Assembly: GCA_021555105.2 (NCBI GenBank)
Contig: CP134604.1
Span: 1,860,001 to 1,924,000, forward strand
Source: Thalassospiraceae bacterium LMO-JJ14
GTDB taxonomy: Bacteria; Pseudomonadota; Alphaproteobacteria; Rhodospirillales; Casp-alpha2
Length of the DNA: 64,000 bases
Direction of reading: 5' to 3'
Part shown: positions 54,215 to 61,629 of the stretch, piece by piece
Position numbering within the stretch: the stretch's first letter is position 1
How the letters are laid out: every line of letters starts with the position of its first letter
The notes under the pieces: generated by a model
What the model saw: only the letters and a program-made list of their open reading frames with translations
Database searches by the model: none
What the model was told of the DNA's origin: nothing
Program-made: the position numbers and the translations under genes

Positions 54215-54994
54215 TTACAGCGTCCCCGGATAGTTGCCGCCGTCGATCAGGCAGTTTTGACCGGTGATGTACCCGGCCTGTGCGGAACACAGATACGCAC
54301 AATACTCCCCGAATTCAGCGGCATCACCCAGACGCCCCGCAGGAATGCTTTCGGCTCGCTGTGCCGCTGCTTCTTCCAGGGTAATGCCGTCCTTGCCGGC
54401 GTGCGCCATCAGGTTCGATTTCAGCCGGTCCGTATAAAAAGCGCCCGGCAGCAGGCCGTTGATGGTGACGTTGTGGCGAACGGTCTTGCGGGCCAGTCCG
54501 GCGATGAACCCGGTCAGTCCGGCGCGCGCGCCGTTGGAAAGGCCGAGAATCTCGATCGGTGCCTTCACGGAACTCGACGTGATGTTGACGATGCGGCCGA
54601 ACTTGCGCTCGATCATGCCGTCCACGGTCGATTTGATCAGGAAGATCGGCGTCAGCATGTTGGCATCGACGGCCTTGATCCAGTCCTCGCGGTCCCAATC
54701 GCGGAAGTCGCCCGGCGGCGGGCCACCGGCATTGTTGACAAGAATATCTGGCGCCGGGCAGGCCTCAAGCACGGCCGCGCGGCCTTCCTCGCTGGTGATA
54801 TCGCAGGCGACGGTCTGCACCTTGCCGCCGCCGAGGGCGCGGATTTCATCCGCAGCGGCGTTCAGCGTTTCCTCGGTCCGTGCGCAGATCGTCACGTCGA
54901 CACCTTCGCGCGCCAGGGACGCCGCACAGGCTTTTCCCAGTCCCTTCGACGCTGCACAAACGATGGCTTTCTTGCCGGCTATTCCCAAATCCAT
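54215..54994 (-). CDS. Divergent SDR lacking the catalytic Tyr and Lys
   Basis: 259 residues with an SDR Rossmann fold: AASKGLG (14-20), NNAG (87-90) and NITSSSVKAP near 137-146. Where YxxxK is expected, the sequence is SNGAR (Ser153, Arg157), so both catalytic residues are replaced. The C-terminal GRLGDAAEFGEYCAYLCS and ITGQNCLIDGG are typical. It may bind a nucleotide without standard reductase chemistry, or use another base. GGGAGG before ATG 54994; good promoter upstream. Confidence 0.85.
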   Translation of the reverse strand: MDLGIAGKKAIVCAASKGLGKACAASLAREGVDVTICARTEETLNAAADEIRALGGGKVQTVACDITSEEGRAAVLEACPAPDILVNNAGGPPPGDFRDWDREDWIKAVDANMLTPIFLIKSTVDGMIERKFGRIVNITSSSVKAPIEILGLSNGARAGLTGFIAGLARKTVRHNVTINGLLPGAFYTDRLKSNLMAHAGKDGITLEEAAAQRAESIPAGRLGDAAEFGEYCAYLCSAQAGYITGQNCLIDGGNYPGTL

Positions 54995-55012
54995 TCGATC
55001 CTCCCGTTGATA

Positions 55013-55042
55013 TATAAACTTGCAACTACTCTATGATGTCAA
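55013..55042 (-). promoter_or_regulatory. Promoter of the divergent SDR gene
   Basis: TTGACA (minus strand, 55042-55037), an 18-base spacer and TTTATA (55018-55013), 18 bases before the start codon. The rest of 54995-55255 shows no convincing gene; a 72-codon GTG-start frame there has no recognisable similarity. Confidence 0.55.
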
Positions 55043-55255
55043 AAAGCCCGGTCAAGCGGGCCATTCCGGCGTCATTTCAATGTCACTTGAGTTAGCATGT
55101 GGTGACGCGTAAGTCGGTTTACATCGACGGGGAAGGTGAAAATGTGCTGATCGCAATCGCTAGCGGCGCATGGTACCCGCAACCGAATGGCGTGGTCTGG
55201 GTATTCGGAACCGTATGCGAGCATCCGAAAGCCCGCGGTCATGATGTGCAGCCCA

Positions 55256-55948
55256 TCAATCCAGGTTTGGCAGGCTCGCTTGATGGTTCAGAACCTCACG
55301 CGCCAGCGGCACGGTAATCCGGCGCTTGTCTTCTAGCGCCATCCGGTCTGCGCTGGCGACAAAGGCCTGGGCTGCGGCGAAGGATCTTTCGATCCGCGGT
55401 ACGACGAAATCAAGCACCGCCTGTTCGATGCCGATCTGTCTGTCAGCGAACAGCTTGACGAGAATCATCGTCAAAAGCGCATCGTCCGGGGCCGATATTT
55501 GCACCGACGGCGCCGCGCGCAGCCTTGAAGCCAGATCCGCAAGGGCGATACCCCAGCGGGCTGCCGGTTTGCGCGCCGTCAGCAGGATTGCCCGGCCGTC
55601 TTCGCGGGCCTGATTATACAGGTGGAACAGTGCTTCTTCGGCGACGGGGTCGCCGGCGAGGGTGTCGCAATCCTCAATGACCACGGCCCGGACGTCAGGA
55701 AAAACCGGCGTCGCGTTATGCAGAAAATCATGCGCCATTTCCATGGCCGATGACTTCGCCATGAAAACCCGGGCCAGATGGGTTTTGCCGGAACCGGTAT
55801 CGCCGCTCAGGACCAGAGCCGGCGCTGGCCAGTCCGGGTAGCGGTCGATCCACGCGACGGCTTCGGCATTGCAGGGGGCGACGAGATAATCGTCTTCACC
55901 AAGTGCCGGGCGGTGTTCAAGATCGAAGGCAAGCTGCTTGGGGCTCAC
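55256..55948 (-). CDS. hdaA: DnaA-homologous regulatory ATPase HdaA
   Basis: 230 residues with the AAA+ core of DnaA but no DNA-binding domain. QLAFDLEHRPALGEDDYLVAPCNAEAVAWI is the Hda N terminus including a QLxF-like clamp-binding motif; Walker A is GDTGSGKTHL; VIEDCDTL is the Walker B region. With the sliding clamp it stimulates ATP hydrolysis by DnaA and prevents over-initiation. Start is GTG 55948 (GGAGG upstream), overlapping the perM stop by four bases. Confidence 0.9.
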   Translation of the reverse strand: MSPKQLAFDLEHRPALGEDDYLVAPCNAEAVAWIDRYPDWPAPALVLSGDTGSGKTHLARVFMAKSSAMEMAHDFLHNATPVFPDVRAVVIEDCDTLAGDPVAEEALFHLYNQAREDGRAILLTARKPAARWGIALADLASRLRAAPSVQISAPDDALLTMILVKLFADRQIGIEQAVLDFVVPRIERSFAAAQAFVASADRMALEDKRRITVPLAREVLNHQASLPNLD

Positions 55949-57027
55949 TTGCCCTCCGACGTACTATTGTTCTCGCCATGATAAAGCTCGCTTTGCAGGT
56001 ACTGCTCGATCCCGAAACGGACCAGCACACCGCTGACGGCGGCAACGGGCAGGGCAATCAGAACCCCGGTCAGGCCGAATAGCGTCCCCCCGGCGAGCAT
56101 CGCAAAGATGATCCAGATCGGCGACAGTCCGACCCGGCCGCCGACAAGTTTCGGTGTCAGGAAGTAGCTTTCCAGGGTTTGTCCGCAGATAAACACGGCG
56201 GCAACGATCAGGATCGATACCCAATCCTGCTGAAACTGGGCAATGGCCAGTCCGACACCGATGAAGAAGCTGACCGCAGCGCCGATATAGGGAATAACAG
56301 CCAATGCACCGGCGGCGAGGCCGATCAATAGCCCGGCCTTCAGTCCGGCAAGGCTGAGCCCGATTGCATACAAGACTGCCAGCACGAGGCAGACGCTGGC
56401 CTGACCTCGGACGAACCCGGCCAGGGTTTCGTCGATCTTGCGAACCTGCTCGCGGATCGTGTCGGCGGATTTCAGCGGCAGCCAACTGTCGACTTTGGCA
56501 ACGATTTCATCCCAGTCCCGGAGCAGGTAAAACGCGACGAGTGGCGTAATCAGGATAAGCGACAGGAGGTTGAGGACAGCCAGTCCGCCGCTCCAGACAT
56601 TCGCAATGAAGCCTGAAAGCCACTTGAAGACAGTGCCCGCATAATTCCCGGCAGCTTCCTTAAGTTTGCTTACGGTTTCGGCCGTGAAGTCGGCGCGAAG
56701 TTGTTCCATCAAGGGCGATAATATGGCCTGGAACTGATCGACCATGGCGGGGACTAGCTTGATCGCAGCGGTGATCTGTTTTTGCAGGGCGGGAAATATC
56801 AGGACAACAATACCCGTGGCTGCGAGGAAGAAACCCAACAGGATTAAGGACGTCGCCAGTGGTCGTGACATGCCTACGCGCTCAAGCCGGTCGGCGAGCG
56901 GATCAAAGAAATAGGCGATGGTGATGCCGATGACGAACGGCAAAAGCACATCGCTGAGCAGATGAAGGATAAAACCGGCACCGAGCAAGGCAATCAGCCA
57001 GATAATCACGTGTTGTTCACGGCTCAC
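55945..57027 (-). CDS. AI-2E/PerM family membrane permease
   Basis: 360 residues, about seven to eight membrane segments, with the family segments IAYFFDPLADRLERVGMSR and GRVGLSPIWIIFAMLAGGTLFGLTGVLIALPVAAV. Family members export small molecules or ions; the exact role here is unknown. It overlaps the preceding CDP-alcohol transferase by 11 bases and hdaA by four, so the three are tightly coupled. PerM-hda adjacency is conserved in alphaproteobacteria. Confidence 0.9.
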   Translation of the reverse strand: MSREQHVIIWLIALLGAGFILHLLSDVLLPFVIGITIAYFFDPLADRLERVGMSRPLATSLILLGFFLAATGIVVLIFPALQKQITAAIKLVPAMVDQFQAILSPLMEQLRADFTAETVSKLKEAAGNYAGTVFKWLSGFIANVWSGGLAVLNLLSLILITPLVAFYLLRDWDEIVAKVDSWLPLKSADTIREQVRKIDETLAGFVRGQASVCLVLAVLYAIGLSLAGLKAGLLIGLAAGALAVIPYIGAAVSFFIGVGLAIAQFQQDWVSILIVAAVFICGQTLESYFLTPKLVGGRVGLSPIWIIFAMLAGGTLFGLTGVLIALPVAAVSGVLVRFGIEQYLQSELYHGENNSTSEGK

Positions 57028-57595
57028 GATTGTTTCCCTTTGTATCCGCGTCGCTTACCCGTTCAAGTACATGTACCCGCATGGTCCAGATGTACACGTA
57101 AGCAGCCCCTGAAACCAGTGTCGTGACTAAAACAGCGGTACTCAGCAACGTTACGACGGGTGCGATGGGGGACGCAAATACACTCGGCAACATGGCGGCT
57201 ATGATCAACAAAAGCTGCATCACCGTGTTCAGCTTGCTGACCAGAAGAGGTTCCATATTCAGCCTGCCCGTTAGTTTGTCGAAGAGCAGCGCGCCGCCGA
57301 CGATCAGGGCATCGCGGGAAACCACAGGAATGACGACCCACAACGGCAGAAGTCCCTTGCCGCCGAGAACGATATAAGCGCTTACCAAAAGTGTTTTGTC
57401 GGCAATCGGATCGAGATAGGCGCCGAGATCGGTCTGCATGTTGAAGCTTTTGGCGATGATCCCGTCGACGGCATCGCTGATGGCGGCTGCCAGAAACAGC
57501 CAGAACGCGGCGGCGGTTTCGTCGATCAGGATCAGCCATACGAAGACAGGCACCGACAGCAGTCTGGCCAGTGATATGATGTTGGCGATGTTCAT
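57017..57595 (-). CDS. CDP-alcohol phosphatidyltransferase
   Basis: 192-residue membrane enzyme with five to six helices. The active-site motif reads DAVDGIIAK-N8-GAYLDPIADK, i.e. DxxDGxxA...GxxxDxxxD, with Lys where Arg is common. It likely makes phosphatidylglycerophosphate or cardiolipin from CDP-diacylglycerol (PgsA-like), but the family is too broad to fix the acceptor. 21 bases after the DUF2066 gene. Confidence 0.88.
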   Translation of the reverse strand: MNIANIISLARLLSVPVFVWLILIDETAAAFWLFLAAAISDAVDGIIAKSFNMQTDLGAYLDPIADKTLLVSAYIVLGGKGLLPLWVVIPVVSRDALIVGGALLFDKLTGRLNMEPLLVSKLNTVMQLLLIIAAMLPSVFASPIAPVVTLLSTAVLVTTLVSGAAYVYIWTMRVHVLERVSDADTKGNNREP

Positions 57596-57616
57596 GCGCG
57601 CTGATGCTTACACTGA

Positions 57617-58753
57617 TCAGGTCTTAGGCGGCTGAAAGACACCGATCGGCATGATGATCCATTCACCGCTTTCCTGCAGCATCGACAGGTTTGCCTGCTC
57701 AAGGGCGGTGATCAGTTGCTCCGCGCCACCAACGAAATGCACATTCACGCGGACCTGATCCTTGGACATCAGGACAATTTCGGATTCCCGGATGATGCCG
57801 ACACGCGATAACTGATCGCGGATGGTGAGCCAGTCTTTAAGGCCGGTGATCGGAATGGTGACAGCCAGAACCCCCGTGCCGGACTGGGAAATCAGATTCC
57901 GGCGTTTCCAGATGTTCTCGATTCGCTTCGCCGTTGCTTCCGTCACACGTGCCATCATGGCATCCGGTGTCTCGCCTTCGTTTTGGATATAACTGTCCGT
58001 GCGGTATTCCACTTCGATCGGATCGCTTGGGCGCAACAGTGTCACGGTCATCATCTGCCGGCCGCTTGCCGGATCGGCTGTTTGATTGTTATGGGCAACG
58101 ACTGTGTCGGCGGCGGCATATCGTTCGGCGATAACGCCGAGCCTGTTGGTGTCGCCTGCCATTGCCTCGCTGACGCCGACGGTGGAAATGTCCGAAAGAT
58201 CGCCGATCGGCACGATAAGAGGCACCAGTCCCTCGGGGCGGTCCCGGCCGCTCCATGCCTGACGCCAGGGATTCGGTTCGTCCCACAAAACGGCACTGGC
58301 ACCGATTTCGTAAACCGGAAGCACAACCATCGGCTTTGAAGGGGTTTCCGCGAACGGGACATTATAAGACCGCAGCAGACCGCGAATGGCATCGGGTTTG
58401 AAGCGGTAGTTCAGGCGCGCAATATATCGCACGCTCGACGCTTTTTCCCGCGCAACCGAGAAATCGCGAACATACGGTGCGATTTCGGCATTAGAGAATT
58501 CGGGAATGCGTTCTTCATCCTCGCTCAGGGTCATTCTCGAAACAAGCACGTAAAAAGCGCGCCGTTCCGCTTGCGCCAGAGCCTGCTTACGGGCTTCGGC
58601 AGCCGTCGCCGCCTTGACGTCGACGCCGACATTTTTCACCTCGAAGACATCGGCCCGGGCAAATTGGGCTGGCCAGGAGACCATGGCGGCGATAAACAGC
58701 GCTGCCAGCAGGCGGGGATACGGAGTGAAACGTTTTTCGGCTATGGGCGCCAT
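57617..58753 (-). CDS. DUF2066 exported protein
   Basis: 378 residues with an N-terminal signal sequence (RLLAALFIAAMVSWPAQFARA). DUF2066 begins VFEVKNVGVDVKAATAAEARKQALAQAERRAFYVLVSRMT and continues past VLPVYEIG. It is conserved in proteobacteria and commonly adjacent to purM and hda; function unknown. The C-terminal third looks like a tandem of small alpha/beta repeats (for example LKDWLTIRDQLSRVGII). First gene of the leftward operon. Confidence 0.8.
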   Translation of the reverse strand: MAPIAEKRFTPYPRLLAALFIAAMVSWPAQFARADVFEVKNVGVDVKAATAAEARKQALAQAERRAFYVLVSRMTLSEDEERIPEFSNAEIAPYVRDFSVAREKASSVRYIARLNYRFKPDAIRGLLRSYNVPFAETPSKPMVVLPVYEIGASAVLWDEPNPWRQAWSGRDRPEGLVPLIVPIGDLSDISTVGVSEAMAGDTNRLGVIAERYAAADTVVAHNNQTADPASGRQMMTVTLLRPSDPIEVEYRTDSYIQNEGETPDAMMARVTEATAKRIENIWKRRNLISQSGTGVLAVTIPITGLKDWLTIRDQLSRVGIIRESEIVLMSKDQVRVNVHFVGGAEQLITALEQANLSMLQESGEWIIMPIGVFQPPKT

Positions 58754-58802
58754 GAGTTCTTCTTTCTGCGCGAGGTGGCCGCTCTTACGCCCTGTTTAAG
58801 CC

Positions 58803-58831
58803 TTGTTGGCACAGGGGACGGCGCGTAATTT
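58803..58831 (+). promoter_or_regulatory. Promoter of purM-purN
   Basis: TTGTTG (58803-58808), 17 bases, TAATTT (58826-58831). It gives a leader of about 20 nt before the AUU codon of purM, just long enough for the AAGGAG ribosome-binding site at 58846-58851. Confidence 0.5.
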
Positions 58832-58858
58832 AGCATACTAACGCCAAGGAGAAAGACC

Positions 58859-59956
58859 ATTACCGAGCCGACTGAAAAAACCACGGATAAAGCCGCTTCC
58901 GCACTTAGCTACAAAGACGCTGGCGTCGATATCGAAGCCGGCAACGAGTTGGTGCGCCGGATCGGTCCGATTGCAGCGAAAACCATGCGTTCAGGTGTCG
59001 TTGCGGATTTGGGCGGTTTTGGGGCGTTGTTCGATGTTGCCAAGGCCGGATACAAGGATCCGGTGTTGGTTTCCGGTACGGATGGCGTCGGCACCAAGCT
59101 GATGCTGGCGATCGAAAGCGGTGTACACGGCAGCGTGGGTATCGATCTGGTTGCCATGTGCGCCAACGATCTGGTGGTGCAGGGCGCGGAACCGCTGTTT
59201 TTCCTGGATTACTTTGCCTCTGGGAAGCTCGACGTCGGGGTCGCGGAAAGTGTCATCACCGGCATTGCCGAAGGATGCAAGCAGGCAGGCGCTGCGCTGA
59301 TCGGCGGCGAAACGGCAGAAATGCCCGGTATGTACGATGACGGTCATTATGACCTTGCCGGATTCTGCGTCGGTGCCGTGGAACGGGCCGACGTGCTGCC
59401 CAGATCGGACATCGCCGTTGGCGACGTTATTCTCGGTATAACATCTAGTGGTGTGCACTCGAACGGTTATTCGCTTGTCCGCAAGGTCGTGGCGCGCGCA
59501 GGTCTGGCCTGGGACGCACCATCGCCGTTCGACGAAGCTAAAACCTTGGCCGAATCGTTTCTGACGCCGACACGCATGTATGTGAAGCCCTGCCTCTCGG
59601 CGATCAAGGCCGGCGGCGTCAAGGCGCTGGCGCATATCACCGGCGGTGGGCTTGTCGAAAACCTGCCGCGCGTTCTGCCGAAAGGTATGGGGGCGGATAT
59701 CGATGCCGCTGCATGGCAGGGCCTGGCGGTATTCTCGTGGCTAAAGAAAGCCGGAAATATCGACAGCGCCGAGATGTTCCGCGCCTTTAACGCCGGTATC
59801 GGCATGGTTGTCGTATGTGCACCGGAAGATGCCGGAAAGATTTCCGATACCCTTCGGGCCGCCGGAGAAACCGTGCAGATCATCGGTCAAATGACCGGGG
59901 CTGCCGGGGCTGATCCGGTTGTCATCAAAAACGGCGATGCGCTATGGCGCGGATGA
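58859..59956 (+). CDS. purM: Phosphoribosylformylglycinamidine cyclo-ligase, apparent AUU start
   Basis: AIR synthetase of purine synthesis, 365 residues if begun at ATT 58859. The conserved N terminus [16 protein letters not shown] (17-32) lies entirely upstream of the first ATG/GTG/TTG codon (TTG 58949), and an in-frame TAA at 58826 bars any earlier start. AAGGAG sits seven bases before the ATT, and the next codons read TEPTEK, resembling MTDK in E. coli. Later motifs: [37 protein letters not shown] is a rare but real initiator (infC, pcnB). A sequencing error for ATG cannot be ruled out. Overlaps purN by 13 bases. Confidence 0.93.
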   Translation: MTEPTEKTTDKAASALSYKDAGVDIEAGNELVRRIGPIAAKTMRSGVVADLGGFGALFDVAKAGYKDPVLVSGTDGVGTKLMLAIESGVHGSVGIDLVAMCANDLVVQGAEPLFFLDYFASGKLDVGVAESVITGIAEGCKQAGAALIGGETAEMPGMYDDGHYDLAGFCVGAVERADVLPRSDIAVGDVILGITSSGVHSNGYSLVRKVVARAGLAWDAPSPFDEAKTLAESFLTPTRMYVKPCLSAIKAGGVKALAHITGGGLVENLPRVLPKGMGADIDAAAWQGLAVFSWLKKAGNIDSAEMFRAFNAGIGMVVVCAPEDAGKISDTLRAAGETVQIIGQMTGAAGADPVVIKNGDALWRG

Positions 59957-60594
59957 AGATCGCCGTTCTCGTTTCCGGCCGGGGATCGAACATGCAGGCG
60001 ATCCTCGATGCCAGTGCCGATAATCAATTCCCGGCAGAAGTCGCCGTCGTGATCTCAAATATAGAAGGTGCCCCGGCGCTGGCCCGTGCCGAAGCTGCCG
60101 GGGTCAGGACGGCTACGGTCCGTCACAAGGACTTCCCCGATAGGGAAAGCTTTGACCGGCGCGTCAGCGAAGAAATCAAGTCCGCCGGATGTGAGCTGGT
60201 CGTTCTTGCCGGGTTCATGCGATTGCTCAGCGAAGAATTCTGTGAAACGTGGCGTGACCGGCTGATAAATATCCATCCGTCCCTGTTGCCGTCCTTTAAG
60301 GGCTTGGATGTGCATGCGCGGATGATCAACGCCGGGGTCAGGTTCGGCGGTTGCACGGTGCATTACGTCCGCCATGAAATGGACACGGGCCCGATTATCG
60401 TTCAGGCGGCAGTCCCCGTTCATCCGGGCGATGACGCCGATACACTGGCGGCCCGCATTCTTGAGCAGGAACACATCATCTATCCGCTTGCCGTCAGGTG
60501 GATTGCCGAGGGCAGGGTCCGGATCACGGGCGAGGTTGTTCGGGTTTCCGGCGCAAAGGCGCCGGATGGGGCGTTAATCAACTATCAGGACTGA
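59944..60594 (+). CDS. purN: Phosphoribosylglycinamide formyltransferase
   Basis: 216 residues. Transfers formyl from 10-formyl-THF to [17 protein letters not shown] at the N terminus; [16 protein letters not shown] carries the catalytic Asn-His pair; [17 protein letters not shown] is diagnostic, with the Asp. Start ATG 59944; ATG 59953 overlaps the purM stop as ATGA and is equally plausible. The last gene before a strong bidirectional terminator. Confidence 0.96.
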   Translation: MARMKIAVLVSGRGSNMQAILDASADNQFPAEVAVVISNIEGAPALARAEAAGVRTATVRHKDFPDRESFDRRVSEEIKSAGCELVVLAGFMRLLSEEFCETWRDRLINIHPSLLPSFKGLDVHARMINAGVRFGGCTVHYVRHEMDTGPIIVQAAVPVHPGDDADTLAARILEQEHIIYPLAVRWIAEGRVRITGEVVRVSGAKAPDGALINYQD

Positions 60595-60598
60595 ACAT

Positions 60599-60628
60599 AA
60601 AAAAAACCCGGCCGAAGCCGGGTTTTTT
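60599..60628. terminator. Bidirectional intrinsic terminator between purN and ndk
   Basis: AAAAAA-CCCGGC-CGAA-GCCGGG-TTTTTT: a six-pair GC stem with a four-base loop, flanked by A6 and T6. It can stop purN transcripts on the plus strand and ndk transcripts on the minus strand, and is the only textbook terminator at a convergent junction in this window. Confidence 0.92.
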
Positions 60629-60646
60629 GATTCGAACCGACCAAAG

Positions 60647-61069
60647 TCAGCCGACAATTTCGGTCTCAGCAAAGAAGAACGAAATTTCGATGGCGGCATT
60701 TTCCGGCGAATCGGAACCGTGCACCGAGTTGGCTTCGACGTTTTCGGCGAAGTCCTTGCGGATCGTACCTTCGTCGGCGTTTGCCGGATTGGTCGCGCCC
60801 ATGATTTCCCGGTTCTTGGTCACGGCGCTTTCGCCTTCGAGAACCTGAACGACAACGGGACCCGAGGTCATAAAGTCACAGAGGTCGCCAAAGAACGAGC
60901 GTTCCTTGTGCACACCGTAAAATGCCTCGGCCTGTGCACGGGTCAGCTGAATGCGTTTTTGCGCGACAATGCGCAGTCCGTTTTCTTCGAAGCGGGCATT
61001 GATCTTACCCGTCAGATTACGGCGCGTGGCGTCTGGTTTAATGATCGAGAGTGTCCGTTCTACGGCCAT
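60647..61069 (-). CDS. ndk: Nucleoside diphosphate kinase
   Basis: 140 residues. Balances NTP pools through a phosphohistidine, His117 in [26 protein letters not shown] and [23 protein letters not shown] are typical. The start ATG 61069 has AGGAGA upstream. Monocistronic, with its own promoter at 61170-61198. Confidence 0.97.
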   Translation of the reverse strand: MAVERTLSIIKPDATRRNLTGKINARFEENGLRIVAQKRIQLTRAQAEAFYGVHKERSFFGDLCDFMTSGPVVVQVLEGESAVTKNREIMGATNPANADEGTIRKDFAENVEANSVHGSDSPENAAIEISFFFAETEIVG

Positions 61070-61169
61070 GTCTCTCTCCTAGTCTGTTGCGGTTAAAGGT
61101 AAAAACCTAATTCGCCGGATTTTTTTACCGGTTCCATAAAAAGAAAGCCCCTCAAGCAGGAGCGGGCGG

Positions 61170-61198
61170 GTTATAACGGTCCCCAGACGGGGTGACAA
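61170..61198 (-). promoter_or_regulatory. Promoter of ndk with hairpin spacer
   Basis: On the minus strand TTGTCA (61198-61193), 17 bases, TATAAC (61175-61170). The spacer contains CCCC-GTCT-GGGG. The untranslated leader is about 95 nt. Confidence 0.6.
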
Positions 61199-61243
61199 GC
61201 CCATAAAAATGAAATCATCAACCACGGAACAGAGAGATATTCC

Positions 61244-61558
61244 ATGATTATCGACCATCGCACCTACACCATCGCACACGGACGCAACAAGGAATATCTG
61301 GCGCTGTTCGAAGCCGAGGCACTGCCCGTGCAATTAAAGCATATAGGCAATCTGATCGCCTATTTCACCACCGCCGTGGGACCGGTGAACGAGGTTGTCC
61401 ACCTTTGGGGATTTGAGGATTTCGCCGACATGGAGCGCCGCCGCAAGGCACGCGATGCCGATCCGGCATGGGCTGAATACAAGCGCAAGTCGGCTGGAAT
61501 GCTGATCGACCAGCGGAACAAGATTCTCACACCGGCCAGCTTCTCGCCGCTGAAATAG
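61244..61558 (+). CDS. NIPSNAP family protein
   Basis: 104 residues, ferredoxin-like dimeric alpha/beta barrel: MIIDHRTYTIAHGRNKEYLALFE, LIAYFTTAVGPVNEVVHLWGFEDFADMERRRKA, ending AGMLIDQRNKILTPASFSPL. Small NIPSNAP proteins occur beside catabolic enzymes and may bind or isomerise small acids; no reaction is proven. Converges on the TPP-enzyme gene through a tandem repeat. Confidence 0.85.
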   Translation: MIIDHRTYTIAHGRNKEYLALFEAEALPVQLKHIGNLIAYFTTAVGPVNEVVHLWGFEDFADMERRRKARDADPAWAEYKRKSAGMLIDQRNKILTPASFSPLK

Positions 61559-61568
61559 CCGCCCATCT

Positions 61569-61629
61569 GCGTAAACGCGCTAGATTATCAGCCGCGTAAA
61601 CGCGCTAGATTATCAGCCGCGTAAACGCG
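61569..61629. repeat. 25-bp tandem duplication, 2.4 copies
   Basis: GCGTAAACGCGCTAGATTAT plus CAGCC occurs at 61569-61593 and 61594-61618, followed by a partial GCGTAAACGCG (61619-61629). The last part lies inside the end of the TPP-enzyme gene, so the stop codon and the preceding codons have been copied into the spacer. Each copy includes the near-palindrome CGCGTAAACGCG. Confidence 0.9.

Noticed and set aside
55099-55317. 72-codon GTG-start frame after the SDR promoter region
   Set aside because: No ribosome-binding site, no similarity I recognise, and it runs into the 3' end of hdaA on the other strand.
61569-61629. CRISPR-like direct repeats
   Set aside because: The copies are head to tail with no unique spacers and only 2.4 units; no cas genes.
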